64,000 bases of DNA, from contig JBAYTZ010000013.1 in NCBI GenBank assembly GCA_041675285.1, positions 42,631 through 106,630 of the forward strand, written 5' to 3'. Each line of letters starts with the position of its first letter. Position 1 is the first letter of the stretch. Shown piece after piece: positions 16,274 through 24,852 of the stretch. The notes under the pieces are model-generated. The model worked only from the letters and a program-made list of their open reading frames with translations. It did not search any database and was not told the DNA's origin. Made by a program: the position numbers and the translations under genes. This stretch comes from Candidatus Delongbacteria bacterium (GTDB lineage: Bacteria > CAIWAD01).

Positions 16274-16960
16274 TCAGGCGACGCGTGGCGGGATGCCGGC
16301 TTCCGCCGCGGCCACCAGCGCCAGGATCTCCTCCCGCGGGCCCTGGGCGCGCAGGGCCTGGCGCAGGCCCGGGTGCTGCAGCACGTGCGCCAGATGGGAC
16401 AGCAGGTGCAGATGGGCGCGCACCGTCGGGCTGATCAACGTGAACAGGATCGAGACAGGCTGACCGTCCAGCGCGCCGAAGTCCACCGGATGGTCCAGGA
16501 AACAGAGGGTGATCTGCGGGCGGACGATCTGCAGCACGATGGGATTGCGCACGTGGGGAATGGCGATGCCGTCGCCGATAGCCGTCGTGCCCAGCAGTTC
16601 ACGGGCCAGCAGGACCTGGTAGAGAAAGTTGCGGTCCACCTCGTCGGGCACGTGCAGGACGTCCACCACGGCCCGGAGCACCTCCGCGCGGTCCCGGCCG
16701 CCCACCCGGTAGGCCAGTCCGCCGGCCTTCAGCGCCAGCGAGACGCTGGGCAATTCGGCGGAGGCGTCGTGGTCCTCCTGGAAGATCTCCGGCGAGAGCG
16801 GGATCCGCCGGGCCGTGGCCCACTCCAGCAGCTCGGCGCGGCTGAAACGGTACTGGTCGCCCACGCGGTAGGCGGGAATGGTCTGCAGTTTGATCCAGCG
16901 GTAGACCGTCTTTTCGGTGACGTTCAGCAGGCGCGCGGTGTCGCGAACGGAGAGTTGCAT
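16274..16960 (-). CDS. Excisionase-type HTH fused to PTS EIIA-2 domain
   Basis: Residues 1-50 (LSVRDTARLLNVTEKTVYRWIKLQTIPAYRVGDQYRFSRAELLEW) are a MerR/excisionase-type HTH. Residues 85-225 are a fructose/mannitol-type PTS EIIA domain with the phospho-accepting His in GDGIAIPHVRNP. This layout suggests a DNA-binding regulator whose EIIA part senses phosphorylation by PTS proteins or a nitrogen-PTS-like relay; it has no transporter domain. It is the first gene of the hydrogenase-like operon, 53 bases upstream of the first hyfB, so it probably controls or tunes that complex (inference). No PTS EI or HPr gene is in the window. Confidence 0.87.
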   Translation of the reverse strand: MQLSVRDTARLLNVTEKTVYRWIKLQTIPAYRVGDQYRFSRAELLEWATARRIPLSPEIFQEDHDASAELPSVSLALKAGGLAYRVGGRDRAEVLRAVVDVLHVPDEVDRNFLYQVLLARELLGTTAIGDGIAIPHVRNPIVLQIVRPQITLCFLDHPVDFGALDGQPVSILFTLISPTVRAHLHLLSHLAHVLQHPGLRQALRAQGPREEILALVAAAEAGIPPRVA

Positions 16961-17038
16961 GCGAAGGCCATCCCTGAAATGATCCCGTCTCTGGACAACC
17001 TAGGACATCACAACGGTTCTTTGCCAGCTGGCAGGAAG

Positions 17039-17141
17039 AACCACAGAGGCACAGAGACACAGTAAGACAAATAGAAAAGAGGGACTCGTGGCGTCCCTCT
17101 TCCTGCCAAATCATGTCTCCGTGTCTCTGTGACTCTGTGTT
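17039..17141. repeat. Nested palindromic repeat, copy 2
   Basis: It has the same plan as the copy at 6825-6927. Outer arms CACAGAGGCACAGAGACAC (around 17042-17060) and the complement ending near 17141 enclose an inner stem AAGAGGGAC (17077-17085) with GTCCCTCTT (17093-17101). On the minus strand the inner stem is followed by TTTTCTATTT, a good intrinsic terminator for the protease gene that ends at 17161. The sequence between outer arms and inner stem differs from copy 1, but the architecture and length (103 bases) are the same. Confidence 0.85.
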
Positions 17142-17160
17142 GAAAACTAGAGTGGGCGAG

Positions 17161-18708
17161 TTATTGCCGGATGCTGATCACCCGGAGAAAAGCCGGCGCC
17201 GTATCGGCGACCAAGGTCACCCCCGGTTCCGTCACCTCCAGCAGCGGCGTCCAGGGGCCACCCACCGCAGCAGCCCCCTCAACGCGCCACGAGGTGGTGT
17301 TGAGCGTGGCCGTCCAATCCAACTGCAGGCGGTTCGTTCCCGGCAGATAGCTCAGCGTGGCACTGGCGGGCAGGGGCACGGCCTCCGGATCCAGCGCGTC
17401 CAGGGTCAGCAGGCCCGTGTTGCCGGGATCCAGCCAGTCGCGCAGCCGCGTGGCCGCCGTCGAGCCGCGGTTCCAGCTCATGGAAAACTTGCCGTACCAG
17501 TCCGAGGTCTGGCTGGAGCAGCTGGCGTAGCCGCCGTGCAGCTGGCCCACCACGCGGTGGTTCTGGTCGAAGATCGGCGAACCCGAGCTGCCGCCCTCGG
17601 TGGTGCCGTCGTCCCAGTCGGCCACCTTCCAGTGCGATCCCGTCACGCCCGAGTTGCCCAGGTAGCGGTCCGAGATCAGCGCCTGGTTCTCGAAGCTGAT
17701 CTTCTTGATGTCGCCGGAGGGGTGATGGATGCAGACGCCCTGGGTGGCCGCCTCGTCCACGGCGCTCCAGCCCGCCCAGACCGGCTGGTAGCTGGCGGGA
17801 ATGGCGTTGTTCAGCTCCAGCAGCGCGAAGTCGGAGTCCGCCAGGGTGGCGCGCCGCACGCAGCCCTGCACCGAGTGGTTGGTGGGGCCGTTCTGGTTGC
17901 TGCAGCCGACGCTCTGGTAGTTGAACATGAAGATCCAGCTGGTCTCGCCGCCCAGGCAGTGGTTGGCCGTCAGCAAATAGCGGCGCATGTCCTGGGCCGT
18001 GTTGTTCACCAGCGCGCCCGTGCAGATCCGGAAGCCGCCCCCGGTGAGGATCATCACCACGCTGCGGATCTCCGTCCGCCAGGGGTCGCCCTCCGGGCAG
18101 GCCACGTTGTTGTTGCAGGCGCCGGAATCGCCGTAGTCGCGCTCGGCGGCCAGCCCGAACACGTTGCGGTAGGCGTGCACCACGCGGCTGATGCCCACCC
18201 GGCCGGGGAAAGCCGCGTCCGCGGGCTCGGCGTACTCCAGGGTGAGGGCATCGCCCGCCAAGGGCTGGGTGGCAAATTGTCCGTCGGGGTTGTGGTTGAA
18301 GTCCGTGAACGCGCCCAGCACCTGGCTGCGGTCGTCGCCGTAGAGGAAGAGCCGCGCGCCCGGCGGCAGGTCGAACTCGTCGTAGAGCAGGTTGAGGGAG
18401 TGGGCGCCCGGGCTGCTCAGGCGCAGGCGCCAGAGGCGCGTGCCGTCGGCCAGCGTGTCACAAACACCCAGGCCAAGCAGATCCAGGCGCAGATCCTGGG
18501 GGGCGCCGAAGCGGAAGGGCTGGTCCTTGTCGGCCCCGGCGTCCTCGGCCAGCAGCGCCGCGTGATCCACGGCGGGCAGCGCCACGGTGGGCGGCGTGCC
18601 GCGCAGGTCGAGATCGAAGGACGGCGGGGTGCCGCCGGCGCTCAGCTGGGCCCGGCAGGTCAGCGGCAGGGCCAGCAGGAACAGGGCCGTCAGGGCGTGC
18701 TTGGACAT
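17161..18708 (-). CDS. Secreted trypsin-like serine protease (lysyl endopeptidase-like)
   Basis: The 515-residue protein has a signal peptide (MSKHALTALFLLALPLTCRA), a propeptide-like region (21-195), an S1 protease domain (about 200-415) and a C-terminal FN3-like tail. The triad is visible as His250 in LLTANHC, Asp293 in DSDFALLEL and Ser375 in GTTEGGSSGSPIF. The GGSSGSP context and paired cysteines resemble Achromobacter lysyl endopeptidase. The ATG at 18708 has GGAGA upstream and gives a clean signal peptide, unlike the 20-residue longer frame. It has no obvious type IX sorting motif, so export route beyond the periplasm is unclear. A hairpin repeat lies 20 bases downstream. Confidence 0.9.
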   Translation of the reverse strand: MSKHALTALFLLALPLTCRAQLSAGGTPPSFDLDLRGTPPTVALPAVDHAALLAEDAGADKDQPFRFGAPQDLRLDLLGLGVCDTLADGTRLWRLRLSSPGAHSLNLLYDEFDLPPGARLFLYGDDRSQVLGAFTDFNHNPDGQFATQPLAGDALTLEYAEPADAAFPGRVGISRVVHAYRNVFGLAAERDYGDSGACNNNVACPEGDPWRTEIRSVVMILTGGGFRICTGALVNNTAQDMRRYLLTANHCLGGETSWIFMFNYQSVGCSNQNGPTNHSVQGCVRRATLADSDFALLELNNAIPASYQPVWAGWSAVDEAATQGVCIHHPSGDIKKISFENQALISDRYLGNSGVTGSHWKVADWDDGTTEGGSSGSPIFDQNHRVVGQLHGGYASCSSQTSDWYGKFSMSWNRGSTAATRLRDWLDPGNTGLLTLDALDPEAVPLPASATLSYLPGTNRLQLDWTATLNTTSWRVEGAAAVGGPWTPLLEVTEPGVTLVADTAPAFLRVISIRQ

Positions 18709-18814
18709 GGAATTCTCCAAATGATGCGGGTCGCGGGCCCGGCTGGAGGCCCTATCCCAGCTTACCAAATCCAGTCTTGCAGAAGAGGCGCGCCCGGCCG
18801 GCGGGTTCCGAGCT

Positions 18815-20848
18815 TCAGGGCCGGGGCGGCGCCGCAGCCGCCGCCCAGCCCACCGCCTCCGGCTGCAGGGGCAGGGCCCGGTTGTCCCGGATGGCGTCCT
18901 TGAGCGCCTGGTGCCGGGCCGGGTCGTACCACCACAGGCGGATCAAGTCGCGATAGTCGTAGGTGCGGGAGAGCACGCGCTCCGGCATGCCGAACTTGTT
19001 CCAGTAGAGCAGGCGCTCGTAGGGCCCGTACCAGGCATGGGCCACGTAGTAGCCGTCCATCAGCCGCTTGTCGATGGCCTGGATCTGTCTCACGCGCTCG
19101 GCCTGGTCATAGGTGACGTCGTAGGCCGCGCAGAGGGAGTCGATCACCGGATCCGCCACGCCCGGGTGGTTGCCCGTGTCGGGGCCGTAGGCGAACTCGC
19201 TGTGCCAGCTGGAGCGCGGATCCGGGAACAGGCTGCCCGTCCAGGCGCCGTAGTAGAGCTGGAACTTGCGGTCGTTGAGCATCTTCACCCGGGTGGAGAA
19301 GGTGGTGGGCTTGAGGCTGAGCTGGATCCCGCCCCGGGCCAGCTGTTCCTGGATCACGGTCAGCAGCCGCTCGCTGGCCGGATTCTCCGGCGTCATCACT
19401 TCGAATTCCAGCCGCTCCCCCTCGCCGTTCATGCGCACGCCGTCGCTGTCCAGCCGGTCGTAGCCCGCCTCCTCCAGCAGCCGGATGGCGGTCCGGGGAT
19501 CGTGGCGGATCTTGGGATTGCCGGGATTCTCGTAGATCCCGCCCGGGTAGTAGCTGTCGTTGTGCAGGTACTGGTTGTAGAACAGCTTGTCGATCAGGGT
19601 CTGGCGGTCCATCAGCAGGGCGAAGGCGCGCCGCAGCCGCAGGTCGTTGAAGGGCGCCTCGCGCGTGTTGAAGACGAAGCCCTGCAGGCCATTGGGCTGG
19701 TCGTTGTGCACCTTCTGCTTCACCAGCCAGCCTTGCCGCAATTGTGTCACACGCTCGGGCGTCAGCTCGCGCACCCAGTACTTGGCCTCCGTCACCAGCA
19801 GCAGGTCCAGCTCGCCCTTCTTGGTGCGCTCGCGGGCCAGGTTGTCCTCGCCGATGGCCACGAACTTGATCTGGTGGAAATTCCACTCGCCCCGGCGGCG
19901 CGGATTGGCGCGGTCCCAGTAGTCGGCCACCCGGGTCAGCGTCAGGCTGTTGCCCTGGCTGACGTCCCGCTCGCGGATCAGGTAGCGTCCGGAGCCCGGC
20001 AGCGGACGATTCTGCCAGCGATCCATGTACTCCTTGCCCGTCAGCCCGCCGATGATGTGCGCGGGATAGATCCGCAGCTCGGTGGCGAACTCGGACATCA
20101 TGCGCCAGCTGCGTTTGGCCGTGCGCGTGCGCAGCAGATAGGGGCTGAGGACCTCCGGCTCGCTGAACTCGCGGTAGATGATGGCGTCGCTAAGCCGCAG
20201 CAGGCCCTCGTCCACCTTGAGCTTCCACGACGCCGCCACGTCCCGCGCCGTGAGGCGCTGCCCGGTCTGCCAGCGCGCCGCGGGGTTGATCCGGAACCAC
20301 AGCTCCTGGCCGCCGTCCTCCGTGAAGACCACTCGCCAGTGCGTGGCCAGCGCCGGCTGGTACTCCAGGTCCGTGCTGTTCACGCGCAGCAGGGTCTCGT
20401 AACACGCCTCGATCATCATCTGTTGGAAGGCCGTGTGGGCGTCCTTGCCCTCGCTGCGCAGGGTGGCGGGGTACTCGGAGATGCTGATGCGGATGCGCCC
20501 GCCCGCCAGGGCCGTGGAGTCCGTGTCCAGCGGGTAGTCCGTGCGGGTCTGCCACCCCAGGCTGTCCGCCAGCGCCTCGAAGCCCGCCCCGCCCAGCCAG
20601 GCCGGCACCTCGGGCAACGCGCCCGCCGGCGTCTCGACGGTCTCGTAACCCGCCTCGCTCCAGACCTGGCGGGCGTCCACGCCCTCCAGCAGCGGCAGGA
20701 TCGCCCCGGTGTCGAAGCGTTCGCCCGGGGCGCCGCAGCCCGCCAGCAGCAGGCCCAGCCCCAGCTGGGTCAGCCCCAGGAGCGGCAGCCGGAGGCTCCG
20801 GCGCGCGGCCCCGGGAATCAGGGACTGGTGCAGTCTGGTGGTCGGCAT
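18815..20848 (-). CDS. Family 5 extracellular solute-binding lipoprotein
   Basis: The 677-residue protein is an ABC-importer binding protein of the oligopeptide/dipeptide type (SBP_bac_5). A basic N-terminus and hydrophobic stretch end in the lipobox LLLAGC, so it should be a lipoprotein. Family marks include the LVTEAKYWVRELTPERV region, GFVFNTREAPFNDLRLRRAFALLMDRQTLID, YNQYLHNDSYYPGG and the C-terminal YWNKFGMPERV. I chose the ATG at 20848; an ATG at 20890 would place 14 extra residues before the lipoprotein signal. No permease or ATPase genes are adjacent, so it is an orphan binding protein in this window. Confidence 0.87.
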   Translation of the reverse strand: MPTTRLHQSLIPGAARRSLRLPLLGLTQLGLGLLLAGCGAPGERFDTGAILPLLEGVDARQVWSEAGYETVETPAGALPEVPAWLGGAGFEALADSLGWQTRTDYPLDTDSTALAGGRIRISISEYPATLRSEGKDAHTAFQQMMIEACYETLLRVNSTDLEYQPALATHWRVVFTEDGGQELWFRINPAARWQTGQRLTARDVAASWKLKVDEGLLRLSDAIIYREFSEPEVLSPYLLRTRTAKRSWRMMSEFATELRIYPAHIIGGLTGKEYMDRWQNRPLPGSGRYLIRERDVSQGNSLTLTRVADYWDRANPRRRGEWNFHQIKFVAIGEDNLARERTKKGELDLLLVTEAKYWVRELTPERVTQLRQGWLVKQKVHNDQPNGLQGFVFNTREAPFNDLRLRRAFALLMDRQTLIDKLFYNQYLHNDSYYPGGIYENPGNPKIRHDPRTAIRLLEEAGYDRLDSDGVRMNGEGERLEFEVMTPENPASERLLTVIQEQLARGGIQLSLKPTTFSTRVKMLNDRKFQLYYGAWTGSLFPDPRSSWHSEFAYGPDTGNHPGVADPVIDSLCAAYDVTYDQAERVRQIQAIDKRLMDGYYVAHAWYGPYERLLYWNKFGMPERVLSRTYDYRDLIRLWWYDPARHQALKDAIRDNRALPLQPEAVGWAAAAAPPRP

Positions 20849-20903
20849 GTCGTGCCCCCGGTTGTCTGAAATCGGTGGTGCTTCGTCCACGCGGCCGGCC
20901 GGG

Positions 20904-23174
20904 TCATTCCCAGCCGAAGCGCAGGTAGACGAAGGCGGGTTCGCCGGGCTGGCTGCCGACGGCCAGCTTGAGCGGTCCCAGATAGGTGCGGGTGGCCAGT
21001 TCGAGGCCCAGGCCCAGGTCGCTGCGGTCCTCCTGCTCCAGCAGACCGCCGCGCGTGTGACTCAGCGCCGCCACGGGCAGCAGGCTGAGGTTCCTCCCCA
21101 GCCAGAGCCGCAGCCCCAGCCAGCCCGCCGCCACTTCCGGCACCCAGAGTTCGCGGAACTCGAAGCCGGGCATTTCCGGCCAGCCGCCGAAGGGGAAGAA
21201 GTAGGGCGTCGACAGCTCGCCGCGGAAGCCGCGCCCCGCCAGTCCGCCCAGTTCTACGGTGAGCAGGCCCGGCCAGCGCGGCAGGCTGCCGCCGTCCCGG
21301 GCCGCCGTGGAGCGCGCGCCGCCCGCCTCACGGAACCAGCCGTCGAAGGAGTGCCAGACCCGGGTGTGCAGCCAGCCGCGGGTGAAGGTCCGGCTGGTGC
21401 GCCCGATGGGATCCAGCAGGCGCGCCTCGGCGCCCAGTTCGAACCCGTGGGTGGGAAAGTCCAGCGCATTGCGCGTGTCCACGTCCAGCCGAAGGGCCGC
21501 CGCGTGGGCCCGTTCGCGGATCAGCGTCCACGTGCTGTCCGCCACCTGCGGCCGGGCCTTGGTCCACTCCGTGGCGGCCAGGACCTCCAGCCGCGCGCCG
21601 CGGCGCAACACCAGGCCCGCGCCCAGCCCCAGGTCGGCGCGGTTCAGCCCGTAGACCGCCAGGCTGCGGCGCCCGCTGCCGCCCACTTCCACGTCCTCGC
21701 TGCTGAAGTGGCTGAAGGGGTGGACGTAGAAACCGGAACTGTGGAAACTGCTGCGCCAGGCTTCCAGGGCCAGTCGCAGATCCGTGCCGAAGCGGCCGTC
21801 CCAGCGGATGCGCGAACCGGGCCCCAGCACGCGGTCCCAGTCCAGGGTGACGCCCAGCCGCACCTGATCGTGCTCCGTGTAGCTGGGGGTCACGTCCAGC
21901 CAGGCCTGGCCGGGACCGTCCACTTCCAGCAGCAGGCCGGCGGCGGGGTGGCGGCCGGGCTGGCAGGGTTCGTCGGGGTCGACCAGGATGATCTGGTAGC
22001 CGGCTTTCTGGGCCAGCCCGGACGAGATAAAGGTGCGCACGCGCCGTGAGACGTCGCGCGGGCTGAACAGGTCGCCGCGCTTCAGCCCCAGCAGACGTTC
22101 CGCGCGCTCCAGGCTGATGGTGGAGCGGCCCTCCACGGAGAGCGAGGCCAGCCAGAGCGTGTCGGGCAGGCCCGGTCGCGCGGGGGGCGGACGGCGCCCC
22201 AGCGGCACGCCGCGCTCGGCCAGGAGGGCCAGCAGCCGGGGCTCGGCCTCCCGCATGGCCTCGTAGCCGCGCAGGATCAGCGAATCCACGGCCTCGAAAT
22301 CCATCAACCCGTAGCGTGAGACCGCCGGCCGCACCAGCAGGTCGGCCAGCCGGCCGGCCTGGGTCTCCTGGGCCAGGGAGAGGATCTGCCGGGACTGCTC
22401 GGCCACAGCCACCAGATTGCCCAGCTCGTCCAGCGGCCGCAGGTGGACGGGCAGGTCCACGGCGATGATCAGGTCCGCGCCCAGCCGCAGGGCCAGATCC
22501 GTGGGCAGGTTCTGCACCAGGCCGCCGTCCACCAGCACGCGGCCGTCGATCTCCACCGGCTGGAAGAGCGAGGGCATGCTCATGCTGGCCCGCAGCGCCC
22601 GGCTGAGGGAACCGTGGTCCAGGTAGACGGCCTGGCCACGCTCCAGGTCGGTGGCGGCGCAGGCGAAGGCGCGCGGCAGGGCGAGGAAGTCCTGTTCGCC
22701 GTGGGCGCCCTGGGTGAGGTCGCTGAGCAGCAGCTCCACCTTGTTGCCGTGGAAGATCTGCCCGGGCGGCCGGATCTGGCCGCGCTCCAACTCCAGCCGC
22801 AGGCCGTCGGGCCGGTCCAGGAAGCGCGCGTTGCCGATCAGCCGGTGATGGGCGGGCTGATCCACGAAACTTCCCAGCCAGTCGATGTGCCGGGCCAGGC
22901 TGTCCAGCTCGCGCCCGCTCCAGCCCATGCTCCAGAGGCCGCCCACCAGCGCGCCCATGCTGGTGCCGCAGACCAGATCCACGGGCAGGCCCAGCTCCTC
23001 CAGCCGACGGATCACACCGATGTGGGTCAGGCCGCGCGCGCCGCCGCCCGCCAGCACCAGGGCCACGCGCGGCGCCTCCGCCGAGTCCGGCGGCGCCGGG
23101 AGCGCAGCCGGCGCCAGCCGCAGCGTGCAGACAACCAGCAGCAGCGCAAGCGCTATGTTAGGCCCCCTGTTCAT
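20904..23174 (-). CDS. Patatin-like phospholipase with POTRA and C-terminal barrel
   Basis: The 756-residue protein has a signal peptide, a patatin domain (about 35-260) with the oxyanion GGGARG, nucleophile motif GTSMG and catalytic DGG (ILVDGG-like, VLVDGGLVQNLP), then a POTRA-like segment (about 340-420) and a long beta-strand-rich C-terminus ending in FVYLRFGWE, typical of an Omp85-type barrel with terminal aromatic residues. This is the PlpD (type Vd) architecture, in which the lipase is linked to its own outer-membrane barrel. It is divergent from the endonuclease gene with only 17 bases between start codons. Confidence 0.9.
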   Translation of the reverse strand: MNRGPNIALALLLVVCTLRLAPAALPAPPDSAEAPRVALVLAGGGARGLTHIGVIRRLEELGLPVDLVCGTSMGALVGGLWSMGWSGRELDSLARHIDWLGSFVDQPAHHRLIGNARFLDRPDGLRLELERGQIRPPGQIFHGNKVELLLSDLTQGAHGEQDFLALPRAFACAATDLERGQAVYLDHGSLSRALRASMSMPSLFQPVEIDGRVLVDGGLVQNLPTDLALRLGADLIIAVDLPVHLRPLDELGNLVAVAEQSRQILSLAQETQAGRLADLLVRPAVSRYGLMDFEAVDSLILRGYEAMREAEPRLLALLAERGVPLGRRPPPARPGLPDTLWLASLSVEGRSTISLERAERLLGLKRGDLFSPRDVSRRVRTFISSGLAQKAGYQIILVDPDEPCQPGRHPAAGLLLEVDGPGQAWLDVTPSYTEHDQVRLGVTLDWDRVLGPGSRIRWDGRFGTDLRLALEAWRSSFHSSGFYVHPFSHFSSEDVEVGGSGRRSLAVYGLNRADLGLGAGLVLRRGARLEVLAATEWTKARPQVADSTWTLIRERAHAAALRLDVDTRNALDFPTHGFELGAEARLLDPIGRTSRTFTRGWLHTRVWHSFDGWFREAGGARSTAARDGGSLPRWPGLLTVELGGLAGRGFRGELSTPYFFPFGGWPEMPGFEFRELWVPEVAAGWLGLRLWLGRNLSLLPVAALSHTRGGLLEQEDRSDLGLGLELATRTYLGPLKLAVGSQPGEPAFVYLRFGWE

Positions 23175-23191
23175 GTGAAAAGGTACGAACC

Positions 23192-24811
23192 ATGCGACTT
23201 CCCGCCCTGCTTGTCCTTGCCGCCGCGGCCCAGGCCACCGTGCTGCTGCCCGCCACGGCCCTGCGCTTCCAACCCGCCGCCCTGGAGCTGGGCGTGCGCA
23301 CCCTGGCCTCGCTGGACACGGCGGTCTGGGTGGTCAACCAGTCCGCGCAGCCCGTCCAGGTGTCCGAGCTGCTGACCCTCAGCGGGCGCCTGCAGGTGGG
23401 CGACCTGGCCGAGCTGCCGGCGGGAGACTCCCTGCGCCTGCCCCTGCGGCTGGACCTGCGCGACGACCTGGACCTGCGCGAGGTCCTGCAACTGCGCTCG
23501 CCCCAGCTCGCCGGACTGCCCGGCCTGAGCATCACGGCCCAACCCCGCCACCCGGATCCCGACTGGGCGGGCGCCGCCAACCTCTGGGGCACGGCGCTCA
23601 AGTCCTTCCTGGGCAGCCGCGTGACGGGCCACACGGTCTATAGCTACACCAGCGCCCGGGAGCACATGTTCGGCGAGTATGACAACGTGAACGGCCAGGT
23701 GCAGTGCGTCTACACGGCCAGCTGGGTGACCACGGACGGCATTCCCGACGGCAGCGTGATGAACTGCGAACACACCTGGCCCCAGAGTCTGGGCGCCGAG
23801 GGTGACGCGCGCAGCGACATGCACCACCTCTTCCCCACTCTGAGCTCGCCCAACAGCGTGCGCGGCAACCTGCCCTTCGGTGACGTGGTGACACAGAACT
23901 GGGCCCAGGGCGGCAGCCTGCGCGGCACGGACGCCGGCGGCGTGACGGTCTTCGAACCCCGCGACCCGCACAAGGGCGATTGCGCCCGCGCCTGCTTCTA
24001 CTTCGCGCTGCGCTACGGCAACCTCTCCAGTTTCCTGACCTACCAGGAGCCCGTGCTGCGCCAGTGGGCCTTCGCGGACACGGTGAGCCAGAAGGAGCTG
24101 GACCGCAACGCGGCCATCGACGCGCTGCAGCACAACCGCAACCCCTTCATCGACCACAACGGCTGGCTGGGGCGCATCGCCTCGCTGGCCGGCAGCGCCG
24201 ACCCCGCGCCCACCCGCCTGCTCTCCCTGGCCGTGGACAGCCTGGCACTGGGCGAGGTGGCCGCGGGCGACAGCGTGCGCTTCCAGCTGCCGCTGCTCAA
24301 CACGGGCAACGCCACGCTGCTGGTGGGTTACGTGCAATCCTCGCAGCCGGCGGACCTCCACGTGCTGTCCGCGCCCACCTCCCTGGCGGCCGGCCAGCTG
24401 GGCTGGGCCGAATTCTCCTACCACCCCGGCACGGCCGTGGCCCCGGTGGAGATCACGGTGAGCACCAACGCGCAGAACGGCGCCCTGCGCCAAGTGGCCG
24501 TGACGGGCGGCCGCTTCGACACGGCGCTGGAGCCCGCCGCCCCGCGTCCCGCCGCCTGGCGCCTGGTGGGCGCGGCGCCGAATCCCTTCAACCCCGCCAC
24601 CCGCCTCACGCTGGAGCTGGACCAGCCGGCGGAACTGGCGCTGAGCGTCTACGACAGCCGCGGCGCCCGCGTCCTGGAGTGGCATCGACAGCTGCCGGCG
24701 GGCCACACCAGCCTGCCGCTGGACTTGTCCGGCCAGCCCAGCGGCCGCTACTGGCTGCGGCTGGAAGTGGGGGGGCACGCGGAGACGCTGCCGCTTACCC
24801 TGCTTAAGTAA
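23192..24811 (+). CDS. Secreted endonuclease I with type IX sorting domain
   Basis: The 539-residue protein has a short signal peptide, an N-terminal beta domain, an endonuclease I (EndA/NucM, His-Me finger) domain (about 125-340) and a C-terminal sorting domain (about 455-539, APNPFNPATRLTLELDQPAELALSVYDSRG). Nuclease motifs are NCEHTWPQSLG (His194), DMHHLFPT (His211-212), NSVRGNLPFG and NRNPFIDH. It should be a surface or secreted nuclease that digests DNA for nutrients. An 'abnormal anchor' beta domain (345-445) separates nuclease and tail. It lies 17 bases from the divergent patatin start, with GAAAAGG as a weak ribosome site. Confidence 0.93.
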   Translation: MRLPALLVLAAAAQATVLLPATALRFQPAALELGVRTLASLDTAVWVVNQSAQPVQVSELLTLSGRLQVGDLAELPAGDSLRLPLRLDLRDDLDLREVLQLRSPQLAGLPGLSITAQPRHPDPDWAGAANLWGTALKSFLGSRVTGHTVYSYTSAREHMFGEYDNVNGQVQCVYTASWVTTDGIPDGSVMNCEHTWPQSLGAEGDARSDMHHLFPTLSSPNSVRGNLPFGDVVTQNWAQGGSLRGTDAGGVTVFEPRDPHKGDCARACFYFALRYGNLSSFLTYQEPVLRQWAFADTVSQKELDRNAAIDALQHNRNPFIDHNGWLGRIASLAGSADPAPTRLLSLAVDSLALGEVAAGDSVRFQLPLLNTGNATLLVGYVQSSQPADLHVLSAPTSLAAGQLGWAEFSYHPGTAVAPVEITVSTNAQNGALRQVAVTGGRFDTALEPAAPRPAAWRLVGAAPNPFNPATRLTLELDQPAELALSVYDSRGARVLEWHRQLPAGHTSLPLDLSGQPSGRYWLRLEVGGHAETLPLTLLK

Positions 24812-24852
24812 CCCGTTCCGGGTCGCGCGACCGACCCGGCAAAGGAGGCAGG

